Shown piece after piece: positions 54,675 through 62,648 of a stretch of DNA of 64,000 nt. The stretch covers positions 1-64,000 of the forward strand of contig JABAQT010000020.1 in the NCBI GenBank assembly GCA_019187195.1. Direction: 5' to 3'. Within the stretch, counting starts at the first letter, position 1, and every line of letters starts with the position of its first letter. The notes under the pieces were generated by a model, which searched no databases, had not been told where the DNA came from, and saw only the letters and a program-made list of their open reading frames with translations. The translations under genes and the position numbers were made by a program. Source of the stretch: Bryobacteraceae bacterium. Lineage in GTDB: Bacteria > Acidobacteriota > Terriglobia > Bryobacterales > Bryobacteraceae.

Positions 54675-55469
54675 TTACCGGGACCGGCCGGACTGCCTCC
54701 GCGTCCTTCTCAACCCGGCCCACGCCAGGATCAGGGCCGTACCCGTCAGTAGAAATGTGCCCGGTTCGGGAATGAGCGGGTTCTCTCCCCTGAACTGCAC
54801 CAGCACATCCTGCACGCCACCCACGAGAGTCAGAGCGCCCACGTCCTGCATGTAGGGCCCGCCGGTTCCCGTAAGCGAATCCAGCCAGAGTTGAGCAAGA
54901 TCCTGGACGCACGTGTACTGGCCCGGCGTGCATGCCCCGGAATCGGACCAGTTCCGGTACTGCACGTCCCCGGTGGACAGCGCATAGGTTCCAACCCCCT
55001 GCTGGTTCTCACGGACAATCTCCCAGATCGACACTTGCAGGGCCGCCGCGTGCAACTCGTCCACCGCTACCGAAAAATCCGGGTAGTAATCGTTCAACAG
55101 TTCCCTTAGCAGGTTGGCCTTCGTCGCGCCCATGCCGCCGATGTTGGTGGCCGCGTCTTCGACCCTCGCCAGGTTGTAAGTATAGGTTTGGCCGGGAGAT
55201 AGAAATTCCCTCGGCTCGACGCAGAAGGTGTAGAACTGCGATGGAATCCCATTGGGGCCGCTAACCAGCGAAAAGTTGAATTGGCCGGGATCCTGCAGAT
55301 ACCAGTTCGCTCCCCCATCCACCGTGCGCTCAACCGTGATGCTCGGAGAGTAGGGGGCGTTGAACAGGACGGTCACCGTGGCGGTGAACGCCGGTGCGGC
55401 GGAGAGAAGAAGGGGGAGAAGCACCCCCCTGCCTAACCTCCACCTACGTGACAGTAGATGGTTCGGCAT
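54675..55469 (-). CDS. PEP-CTERM sorting-signal protein
   Basis: The protein has 264 residues. It has an N-terminal signal (LGRGVLLPLLLSAAPAFTA), a beta-rich body with two cysteine pairs, and the tail IPEPGTFLLTGTALILAW followed by RRTRRQ. That is the exosortase sorting signal: Pro-Glu-Pro, a membrane helix and a basic end. Such proteins are cut by an exosortase and displayed or secreted, often with exopolysaccharide. No exosortase is in the window. Confidence 0.83.
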   Translation of the reverse strand: MPNHLLSRRWRLGRGVLLPLLLSAAPAFTATVTVLFNAPYSPSITVERTVDGGANWYLQDPGQFNFSLVSGPNGIPSQFYTFCVEPREFLSPGQTYTYNLARVEDAATNIGGMGATKANLLRELLNDYYPDFSVAVDELHAAALQVSIWEIVRENQQGVGTYALSTGDVQYRNWSDSGACTPGQYTCVQDLAQLWLDSLTGTGGPYMQDVGALTLVGGVQDVLVQFRGENPLIPEPGTFLLTGTALILAWAGLRRTRRQSGRSR

Positions 55470-55483
55470 CGGTTTTCACTTAG

Positions 55484-55517
55484 AAGAATAGAAGAAGTAT
55501 TGCTATGTAAGAATAGA
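55484..55517. repeat. Direct repeat AAGAATAGA before the PEP-CTERM gene
   Basis: AAGAATAGA occurs at 55484-55492 and 55509-55517, 25 bases apart, in an AT-rich stretch beginning 14 bases before the PEP-CTERM start. It may be a regulator site or chance in an AT-rich leader. Confidence 0.3.
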
Positions 55518-55632
55518 TCGGTAGTTCGAAAGAAATCTTAATACCCCGAAACATAATAGGCTTAGTACGTTTGATCGATGGTACCACTTTCCCGGCTTGC
55601 AAACCACCGCTCCCCTCAATAATGATGGACCC

Positions 55633-56772
55633 ATGACCCCGAATATGCTTGGCGCATACGGCGATTGGGCCGCGCACGCCGCCGCCGACCCCCCTCGCCT
55701 CTCCTTCCGGCAGCCGATGTTCACCAACGTGGATTCCTGGCGCCCCGTCGCCCGCGCGCGTTACCGCGAGGCGCTGCTGGGGCCGGGCGGAGCCGCCACG
55801 CCGGTCCCCTCCATTCAGCACCACATCGAATTCGATGGCTTGTCCATCGAACACATGCGGTGGCAGCTTCCCTATGGCCCCCCCACGGAGGCCCTGGTGC
55901 TGAAGCCCGCCGGAGCTACCGGCAGGTTGCCGGGCGTCGTCGCGCTGCACGACCATGGCGGGAACAAGTACTTCGGGCTGCGCAAGATCACCCGCATCTC
56001 GAAGGATCAGCATCCCTTGATGGTGAAGCACCAGGAGCATTACTACGGCGGCGCGGCATGGGCGAACGAACTGGCCAGGCGCGGATACGTCGTTCTGGTT
56101 CACGACACCTTCGCGTTTGGAAGCCGCAGGATGCGCCTGGCGGATCTTCCCGCCAACATCCGCAACAACATGGTCGAGACGAATCCGGAAGACGAAGCCG
56201 AAATCCAGCGCTACAACCAGTTCGCCGGGGGGCACGAGCACCTGATCGCCAAGAGCCTCTTCTGCGCCGGCATGACCTGGCCGGGCGTGTTCGTGTTCGA
56301 TGACCGGCGGGCTCTCGACTACCTGGCGTCGCGGCCCGACGTGGACGCGACGCGGCTTGGTTGCGGCGGTCTTTCCGGAGGCGGGTTGCGCACGGTGATG
56401 CTCACCGGCGCGGACGAGCGCATCCGCTGTTCCTGCTGCGTGGGAATGATGACAACGTGGCGGGACTACCTGTTGAACAAGTGCTACACGCACACCTGGA
56501 TGGTCTACATCCCCGGTCTGCCGCGGGATCTCGACTATCCGGAGATTCTCGGCCTCGGAGCGCCGAACCCCGTCCTTGTGCTCAACAACAGGCAGGATCA
56601 GTTGTTCACCATGCCTGAAATGCGGAGGGCGGACGAGATCCTGACCGCCGTCTACCGGAAGGCCGGGGCAGCGGACCGCTACCGGGCCAGTTTCCACGAC
56701 GGACCGCACAAGTTCGACCTCGAGATGCAGAAGGAAGCCTTCGCGTGGTTTGATAAGTGGTTGAAGGGCTGA
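55633..56772 (+). CDS. Alpha/beta hydrolase, acetyl xylan esterase-like
   Basis: The start at 55633 gives 379 residues (MTPNMLGAYGDWAAHAAADP). Motifs are PGVVALHDHGGNKYFGL for the oxyanion region, GCGGLSGGGLRTVML for the nucleophile Ser, LVLNNRQDQLFTMPEM for the acid and HDGPHKFDLEMQ for the His. No signal peptide is seen. It is followed after 19 bases by the SelA-like gene and probably forms an operon with it. Confidence 0.78.
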   Translation: MTPNMLGAYGDWAAHAAADPPRLSFRQPMFTNVDSWRPVARARYREALLGPGGAATPVPSIQHHIEFDGLSIEHMRWQLPYGPPTEALVLKPAGATGRLPGVVALHDHGGNKYFGLRKITRISKDQHPLMVKHQEHYYGGAAWANELARRGYVVLVHDTFAFGSRRMRLADLPANIRNNMVETNPEDEAEIQRYNQFAGGHEHLIAKSLFCAGMTWPGVFVFDDRRALDYLASRPDVDATRLGCGGLSGGGLRTVMLTGADERIRCSCCVGMMTTWRDYLLNKCYTHTWMVYIPGLPRDLDYPEILGLGAPNPVLVLNNRQDQLFTMPEMRRADEILTAVYRKAGAADRYRASFHDGPHKFDLEMQKEAFAWFDKWLKG

Positions 56773-56791
56773 AAGGATAGGAGGTTTTCAC

Positions 56792-58426
56792 GTGATCCAC
56801 TCCGTAAAGAGCGCTTTCCACAAATACCTGGGCGGGCTGAACCGCCGGGAAATGATTCAACGGGCCGGCTGGCTCGCCGCTATTCCCGGACTGATGAAGG
56901 GCAGGGAGGCGCTGGCCGCGCCCGCCGCCACGGTGGGCAACCTCCATGTCAGCCCGGATCAGATCTATCAGTCGATCGGTGTCCGGCCGGTAATCAACTG
57001 CCGGGGCACGCTCACCATCGTGGGCGGATCACTCGAGCTTCCCGAAGTCCGCGCGGCCAAGGAAGCGGCGGCGCATCACTTCGTGCAACTCGACGAATTG
57101 GCGGAGGCCATTGGGAGCCGCCTGGCGGAGTTGACCGGAGCCGAGTGGGGCATGGTCAGTTCCGGCTGCGCCGCCGGTCTGGCGCATGCCACCACGGCCT
57201 GCGTCACGGGCGGCAACCCGGATCTCCACGTCCGTGTTCCCGATCTGACGGGATTCGCGAAAGATGAAGTGGTCATCCCGAAGCATTCGCGCAACGTGTA
57301 CGACCAGGCCGTGCGCTCGGTGGGCGTGCGGATCATCGAAGCGGGCGACGCCGCGGAGTACGAGGCCGCGCTCGGCCCGAAAGCCGCCATGGTGTACGTC
57401 TTCGCCGGCCCGCGGGCCGAAACCGGATCCCTCCCCTACGATGCGATTTACAGCATCGCGAAAAAGAAGAACGTGCCGGTGCTGGTGGACGCCGCCGCCG
57501 AGATGCTGACGGTCCCCAACGTTCATCTGCGCCGTGGCGCGACGCTGGTCGGCTACAGCGGCGGCAAGTGCATCCGCGGTCCGCAGTGCGCCGGCTTGCT
57601 GCTTGGCCGGAAGGATCTGGTGCGGGCGGCGTGGATGTCGAGCGCCCCGCATCATGGCCACGGCCGCACCATGAAGGTAGGCAAGGAAGAGGCCATCGGC
57701 ATGCTCGCCGCCATCGAGATGTGGATGAAGCGCGACCACAAGGCTGAAATGGAGATGTGGATGTCGTGGATGAGGAACATCGGCGCCCGGGCCGAAAAAG
57801 TGCCCGGCGTGAAGTCGAGCATCCGCGAGCCGCGCGGCCTGTCCAACCACAGCCCGAACCTCAGCATCAGTTGGGATGCCGATAAACTGGGGATCACCGG
57901 CGAAGAAGTGGCGCGCATCCTCTACGAGGGCGAACCGCGCATCGCGCTCAACGGCGGAGGCGGCAGGAGGCGCGGCGGGGAGTCTGCCGAAACCGGCATC
58001 TTTATCACGGCCTATATGATGTCGCCCGGCGAGGACAAAATCGTCGGCGACCGGATTCACGAGGTGCTCTCGGCTCATCGCGCTCCGAAGAAAAAAGAGG
58101 CTCCCGCCGCCCCTGCCGGGAATCTCAGCGGAAAGTGGGAAGTCCACATCCAGTTCGCCGCCGGCGCTTCCCAACATATCCTTCACGTGCAGCAGGAGGG
58201 CAACCGCCTCGTGGGAACCCACCAGGGCGACTTCGTCTCGCGCGACCTCTTCGGAACCATCGAGGGAGCCGACGTGCGAATCGCCAGTTTTGTATCGGAG
58301 GCGCACGGAGCGGCGCTGTCCTACCGCTTTACCGGCAAACTCGACGGCGGCGCCATGTCCGGAACGCTCGACATGGGCGAATATCTGACGGCGTCGTGGA
58401 CGGCCAAACGGCACCTGTTCGCCTGA
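56792..58426 (+). CDS. Exported SelA-like PLP protein with C-terminal beta domain
   Basis: A GTG start after AGGAGG gives 544 residues. A twin-arginine-like signal (NRREMIQRAGWLAAIPGL) comes first. The core is a SelA/D-glucosaminate ammonia-lyase type PLP fold: RPVINCRGTLTIVGGS, SSGCAAGLAHATTAC, VLVDAAAEML and SGGKCIRGPQCAGLL with the PLP Lys. Residues about 445-544 are a separate beta-rich domain (NLSGKWEVHIQF, HVQQEGNRLVGTHQGDF). An exported SelA-like enzyme cannot make selenocysteinyl-tRNA, so a lyase or racemase on a sugar acid or amino acid is more likely. Confidence 0.8.
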   Translation: MIHSVKSAFHKYLGGLNRREMIQRAGWLAAIPGLMKGREALAAPAATVGNLHVSPDQIYQSIGVRPVINCRGTLTIVGGSLELPEVRAAKEAAAHHFVQLDELAEAIGSRLAELTGAEWGMVSSGCAAGLAHATTACVTGGNPDLHVRVPDLTGFAKDEVVIPKHSRNVYDQAVRSVGVRIIEAGDAAEYEAALGPKAAMVYVFAGPRAETGSLPYDAIYSIAKKKNVPVLVDAAAEMLTVPNVHLRRGATLVGYSGGKCIRGPQCAGLLLGRKDLVRAAWMSSAPHHGHGRTMKVGKEEAIGMLAAIEMWMKRDHKAEMEMWMSWMRNIGARAEKVPGVKSSIREPRGLSNHSPNLSISWDADKLGITGEEVARILYEGEPRIALNGGGGRRRGGESAETGIFITAYMMSPGEDKIVGDRIHEVLSAHRAPKKKEAPAAPAGNLSGKWEVHIQFAAGASQHILHVQQEGNRLVGTHQGDFVSRDLFGTIEGADVRIASFVSEAHGAALSYRFTGKLDGGAMSGTLDMGEYLTASWTAKRHLFA

Positions 58427-58445
58427 ACGGAAGAGTCGAAAAACT

Positions 58446-59612
58446 TCAGTATTTAGGGACCGAAGGGTCCACTTTGTCGCTCCAGGCGAGAATGCCGCCC
58501 GCCATGTTGCGTACGCTGCGGAAGCCCGCTTCACGGAGCACTACGCATGCCTTGGCGCTCCGCACGCCGCTGCGGCAATGAATGATGTATTCGGCGGCGG
58601 GATCCAGTTCTCCCACGCGCTTGGGCAGTTCCCCCAGAGGAATCAGCCTCGCCTTCGGGATGCGGCAGATCTGGTATTCGTGAGGCTCGCGCACGTCGAT
58701 CAGTACGAAATCATGGTTGCGGTCGAGCAGTTCCTTCAAGCCCACGGCGTCAATCTCTCCGCCCGCCGCGACAGGCTCCGGTTGAGCGGGCTGCTTCGGA
58801 ACGCCGCAGAACTGGTGGTAGTCGATCAGTTCGCGGATGGTGCGGTTGGGCCCGCAGATGGGGCAATCGGGGCTCTTGCGCAGCTTCATCTCGCGAACCT
58901 TCATGTTCATCGCGTCGTACAGCATCAGCCTGCCAACGAGCGTCTCTCCCTTCCCGAGAATCAGCTTCACCGTTTCCGTGGCCTGCACGATGCCGATCAT
59001 CCCCGGCAGAATGCCGAGCACGCCGCCTTCGGCGCAGCTTGGAACCAGGCCCGGAGGAGGCGGTTCCGGATAAAGACAGCGGTAACAGGGACCATCCTTG
59101 GTGGCGAACACCGAAGCCTGCCCCTCGAAACGGTAGATCGAGCCGTACACGTTCGGGATGCCGAGCAGCACGCAGGCATCGTTTACCAGGTAGCGGGTGG
59201 GGAAATTGTCCGTTCCGTCCACCACCACGTCATAATCCTTCATGATCTCCAGCGCGTTCTCGCTCGACAGCGCCACCTCGTGACGCACGATGTTCACGTT
59301 CGGATTGATGTCGATCATCGTCTCCGCCGCCGAATCGAGCTTCTTGCGTCCGATATCCTTGGTGCCATGGATGATCTGCCGCTGCAGGTTGGTGCGGTCG
59401 ACAACGTCGAAATCCACCATTCCGATGGTCCCCACGCCCGCCGCCGCCAGGTACATGCCGAGCGGCGCCCCCAGTCCGCCCGCCCCAATGCACAGCACGC
59501 GCGCCGCCTTCAGCTTCAACTGCCCGTCCATCCCCACTTCGGGCAGAATCAGGTGCCGGCTGTAGCGCAGCACCTCTTCATTCGAAAGCGCAACCGGTAC
59601 CGCCGTTGCCAT
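58446..59612 (-). CDS. moeZ: MoeZ-type adenylyltransferase with rhodanese domain
   Basis: The start at 59612 gives 388 residues and a TAATG overlap with the carrier gene; 63 more upstream codons lie over that gene and are not used. Residues 1-270 are a ThiF/MoeB E1-like domain: GAGGLGAP, the acceptor Asp in DGTDNFPTR, zinc Cys176/179/250/253 and active Cys193 in PSCAEGGV. Residues about 285-388 are a rhodanese with Cys346 in HCRSGVRS. Known members adenylate the carrier C-terminus and load sulfur as a thiocarboxylate. It is the last gene of the cysM-JAMM-carrier operon. Confidence 0.88.
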   Translation of the reverse strand: MATAVPVALSNEEVLRYSRHLILPEVGMDGQLKLKAARVLCIGAGGLGAPLGMYLAAAGVGTIGMVDFDVVDRTNLQRQIIHGTKDIGRKKLDSAAETMIDINPNVNIVRHEVALSSENALEIMKDYDVVVDGTDNFPTRYLVNDACVLLGIPNVYGSIYRFEGQASVFATKDGPCYRCLYPEPPPPGLVPSCAEGGVLGILPGMIGIVQATETVKLILGKGETLVGRLMLYDAMNMKVREMKLRKSPDCPICGPNRTIRELIDYHQFCGVPKQPAQPEPVAAGGEIDAVGLKELLDRNHDFVLIDVREPHEYQICRIPKARLIPLGELPKRVGELDPAAEYIIHCRSGVRSAKACVVLREAGFRSVRNMAGGILAWSDKVDPSVPKY

Positions 59613-59887
59613 TAACGCCCTCCCGCTATCGATGGAACGATCGAGATGGTATCCCGGTCGCCCGCCGCGGTCGCCGTCTTGTCCAGGTAGCGGATATCCT
59701 CGTCGTTCAGGTACACGTTCACGAAACTGCGCAGCTTTCCCTCGTCGTTGAAGAGATTCTTGCGTAGGTCGCCGAAATCGGTGGTGAGCTTTTCCAGGCA
59801 CTCGCCTACGGTCGCGCCCGCGATCTCAACGGCGTCCTGTCCGTTCACGAAATGACGCAATGGAGTGGGTATGAGAATCTTTGCCAT
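59612..59887 (-). CDS. ThiS/MoaD-like sulfur carrier protein with Gly-Gly-Arg tail
   Basis: The start at 59887 gives 91 residues (MAKILIPTPLRHFVNGQD). The ubiquitin-like fold is seen in VNVYLNDEDIRYLD and DTISIVPSIAGGR. The chain ends Gly89-Gly90-Arg91, not in Gly-Gly. Adenylation needs a free terminal glycine, so Arg91 would have to be removed first. The JAMM gene 14 bases upstream is the natural candidate. By context it is CysO-like: it would carry sulfur for cysteine synthesis with the CysM upstream. Confidence 0.84.
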   Translation of the reverse strand: MAKILIPTPLRHFVNGQDAVEIAGATVGECLEKLTTDFGDLRKNLFNDEGKLRSFVNVYLNDEDIRYLDKTATAAGDRDTISIVPSIAGGR

Positions 59888-59901
59888 GTAATCTAAACCT
59901 G

Positions 59902-60324
59902 TTAAATCGAATATTCTAACTGTTCTTTCTCCGCCGCGGTCTGGTCGAAGTTCGGCAGAAAACTGTTCGCGTGGTCGAATTCGCCCTTCTTCACGGAGAG
60001 CACGACGAAGGAGTACCAGGGACACGAGTTCTCGAGGTCGCGCCGCGAAAAATAGGCATCGCAATCAGGATGCGAGTGAAAGATGCCGAGAACACTCAAC
60101 CCGCGCGCCCGCGCCTCCTTCTCCACCTGAAGCTGTTCGCTCGGGTCGAGAACATAGGTATCCTCCTGCGCGCCTTCAAACGCGTTGCGCATGGGCCGCG
60201 CGACGCTGACCCGCCGCGCTCCGTCCTTTTCCACGCCCAGCATCGCTCCGCAGCACTCGCGTGGATAGGCGGCGCGCGCATGCGCCACCATTACCTCCCA
60301 GGCCTCTTTTTCGATTTGGATCAT
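59902..60324 (-). CDS. JAMM/Mov34 metalloprotease, Mec-like
   Basis: The start at 60324 gives 140 residues (MIQIEKEAWEVMVAHARAAY). The zinc motif is complete: Glu23 in RECCGAML, then His83, His85, Ser93 and Asp96 in HSHPDCDAYFSRRD. In known systems Mec releases cysteine from the CysO adduct, and relatives trim extra residues from carrier C-termini. It lies between cysM and the carrier gene with 14-base gaps on both sides. Confidence 0.88.
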   Translation of the reverse strand: MIQIEKEAWEVMVAHARAAYPRECCGAMLGVEKDGARRVSVARPMRNAFEGAQEDTYVLDPSEQLQVEKEARARGLSVLGIFHSHPDCDAYFSRRDLENSCPWYSFVVLSVKKGEFDHANSFLPNFDQTAAEKEQLEYSI

Positions 60325-60338
60325 CTTGTAGTGTAGCG

Positions 60339-61295
60339 CTAGTCTTCCTGCTCCCAGAATGGCTCGCTCAGATACTTCGCCGCGCCGTCGCAAAGCACCG
60401 TCACAATCACGCCCTTCTGCCCCTTCCCCGCCAGTTCTTCGCCGATCTTGCGCGCCGCCACCACGTTCCCGCCCGCCGAGATGCCCACCAGCAGGCCCTC
60501 TTCGCGCGCCAGGCGCCTCACCATCGCATACGCGTCTTCCGTATCGAGCCAGATGTTATCGTCGGCGAGGTCTTTGTCGTAAATGGCCGGGACAATCGCC
60601 GTGGGCATGTGCTTCAGTCCTTCCAGGCCATGAAAGCCCGACGATGGCTGGGCGGAAATGCAGCGCACGCCCGGCACGTCGCGCTTCAGCCGCCGCGTCG
60701 TGCCGACGAACGTTCCGCTCGTCCCCATGGAGGTGACAAAGTGCGTGATGCGCCCTTCCGTCTGGTGGATCAACTCCGGTCCCGTAGTCTCAAAGTGCGC
60801 CTTCCAGTTGGCCGGATTGCTGTACTGGTCCGGATAAAAATAGATGTCCGGGTCGGTTTCGTAGATCTCATGGCACCTGCGAATGGCGCCATCCGATCCT
60901 TCGGCCGGATCCGTAAGTACAATGTCCGCCCCGAATGCTTTCAGAATCTTCTTGCGCTCCTCGGACGCGTTCTTCGGCAGGCAGAGCTTGACCCGGTAGC
61001 CCTTGGCCGAGCAGATCATCGCATAGGCGATGCCCGTGTTCCCACTGGTGGAATCGAGCAGAATCCGGTCGCGCGTCAGCCTCCCCGTGCGCTCCCCATC
61101 CACAATCATGTTGAGCGCGGGGCGGTCCTTTACCGAACCGCCGGGATTGAGGAACTCGGCCTTTCCATAGATCTCCACCCCCGGCAATCCGGCGGCGATC
61201 CGCTCCAACCTGATGAGCGGGGTATTGCCGATGGCGGAGAGCAGGGAAGTGGCGTGTGTGCTCCAGAAATTCGGTGCGGTGATCGGGAGTGCCAT
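60339..61295 (-). CDS. cysM: Cysteine synthase, CysM-type
   Basis: The protein has 318 residues. The PLP Lys56 is in NPGGSVKDRPA, and STSGNTGIA and GTSGTFVGTTRRL bind substrate and phosphate. It lacks the GPHKIQGIG motif of CysK, and has GFHGLEGLKHMPTAIVPAIY instead, as in CysM relatives. In the CysO pathway CysM uses O-phosphoserine and a thiocarboxylated carrier. The three downstream genes encode the carrier system, which supports this role; the donor substrate itself is not proven. Confidence 0.88.
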   Translation of the reverse strand: MALPITAPNFWSTHATSLLSAIGNTPLIRLERIAAGLPGVEIYGKAEFLNPGGSVKDRPALNMIVDGERTGRLTRDRILLDSTSGNTGIAYAMICSAKGYRVKLCLPKNASEERKKILKAFGADIVLTDPAEGSDGAIRRCHEIYETDPDIYFYPDQYSNPANWKAHFETTGPELIHQTEGRITHFVTSMGTSGTFVGTTRRLKRDVPGVRCISAQPSSGFHGLEGLKHMPTAIVPAIYDKDLADDNIWLDTEDAYAMVRRLAREEGLLVGISAGGNVVAARKIGEELAGKGQKGVIVTVLCDGAAKYLSEPFWEQED

Positions 61296-61308
61296 TGCCT
61301 CTTATAAC

Positions 61309-61314
61309 TATAAT
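61309..61314 (+). promoter_or_regulatory. Possible -10 box in the divergent gap between cysM and the methyltransferase
   Basis: TATAAT lies 83 bases before the methyltransferase start, inside the near-palindrome TTATAACTATAA (61303-61314). No good -35 box was found. The 102-base gap should also hold the cysM operon promoter, for which I see no clear box. Confidence 0.25.
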
Positions 61315-61397
61315 GCCTCTTCCCACCATAATACCGCAATCTTGAGCAAGATTAGGGAGATTGCCCCCCCTCCCTCCTTCGCTACCATCGAAAGAAA

Positions 61398-62648
61398 GTG
61401 CCCCTGCCCTCCGTATCGAACTTACACCGGAATCCCGGACCCGCCCTCGCCGCTCATTGGAAAGCCTGTGGCATCGACCGCGCCTTCCTCCGCCGCATGA
61501 CCGGACATTCGGACAACCTTCGCCACCCGCTCACGCCGGTCCGCGAAGCACAGCTCCGCGATGACCCGTCGGCCGTTCTGCTGCGCCTGTTCTTTTGCGC
61601 CGCGCCCACCCCGGCGCCTGAGGCCGAAGCCGCGCTCGGAGCCGGACTGCTGCGCGCCGCGCTCGAGTGCGGGCTCCTGCTGTCTGACGGCGGCCAGCTC
61701 ACCGCGCCATTTCACCTCCGGCTTGTACGCGGACTCTATTTGTTCAGCGACTACCTGAACGGACACTCGGAAGCCGTCATGGGAGCGGGTGAAACCACCG
61801 CCATCCTCTACCAGGCCGGGTGTCCCGTCCTCCCTGTCCAACGCGCGCTCGATCTCGGTTGCGGCGCGGGAACCCTGGCGCTTCTGCTGGCGGGCGCGGC
61901 TGCCCATGTGGTGGGAACCGACATCAACCCGCGCGCGGTCTCGCTCGCCAGGCTCAACGCTTCGGTGAACGGCATCGGCAATGTGGAATTCCGCCACGGG
62001 GACGGTTTTGCCCCCGTGCGCGGCGAGCGGTTCGACGTCATCCTTTCGCAGCCGCCCTACTACCCCGATCCCCAGGGGGCCCACGCTGAAACCTACCTCC
62101 ATGGCGGCGCCCGAGGTGACGAACTCGCCTGGCGTCTCACCATGGAAACCCCGTCCTACCTTACGCCCACCGGCAAGGCGGTCATCTTCGCGTCCTGGAC
62201 CAGTGGACGCCCGCCTATCCACGCGCCGGACCGCAAGGTGTTGGAACTCAGCGCCAACCGCCTCGAGTTGCATGGAACGCGCCAGGGAATCACCGTTCTC
62301 GCGCATGCCGCCGGCGGCGAAGCCTGGCACGCTGGACGCGAGGTGCCGGCCGACCGCTGGGGAGCCGTCACCCGATCCGCCATCGAGGAGATCTTCGCCA
62401 TCGAGGACTACCTCTCGCGGCCATCCCCCACGATGAGGTTCGATGTGCCGCCAGGCCTGACCCTATTGCCGGAAGGCTCGGACATCATAGCCCAGGGAGG
62501 TCCCCGGTCATGGGTGGGAACGGTGCCGGTCGACGAGGCCATTCGCGCTGTCCTGGAATCGCCTGATGCCGGCCACCCTCCGCACGCCATTCGTGCCGCC
62601 CTGCGGCGGGGGCTGCTTACGCTCAGGGATGTCCCAACTCCGCCATGA
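61398..62648 (+). CDS. Class I methyltransferase, HemK/PrmA-like
   Basis: The protein has 416 residues. After a helical N-terminal region of about 150 residues, the SAM domain has ALDLGCGAGTLALLLA, VVGTDINPRAVSLARLNA and a catalytic loop ILSQPPYYP in place of NPPY. The C-terminal 150 residues carry no clear motif. It may modify a protein or small molecule. Its last 26 bases overlap the convergent ferredoxin-type gene. Confidence 0.8.
   Translation: MPLPSVSNLHRNPGPALAAHWKACGIDRAFLRRMTGHSDNLRHPLTPVREAQLRDDPSAVLLRLFFCAAPTPAPEAEAALGAGLLRAALECGLLLSDGGQLTAPFHLRLVRGLYLFSDYLNGHSEAVMGAGETTAILYQAGCPVLPVQRALDLGCGAGTLALLLAGAAAHVVGTDINPRAVSLARLNASVNGIGNVEFRHGDGFAPVRGERFDVILSQPPYYPDPQGAHAETYLHGGARGDELAWRLTMETPSYLTPTGKAVIFASWTSGRPPIHAPDRKVLELSANRLELHGTRQGITVLAHAAGGEAWHAGREVPADRWGAVTRSAIEEIFAIEDYLSRPSPTMRFDVPPGLTLLPEGSDIIAQGGPRSWVGTVPVDEAIRAVLESPDAGHPPHAIRAALRRGLLTLRDVPTPP

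Noticed and set aside
55470-55632. Sigma-54 promoter for the PEP-CTERM gene
   Set aside because: No TGGCAC-N5-TTGC-like element was seen on the minus strand.
56792-58426. Selenocysteine synthase (selA)
   Set aside because: The protein has an export signal and an extra domain, and no selB or selenocysteine tRNA was seen nearby.
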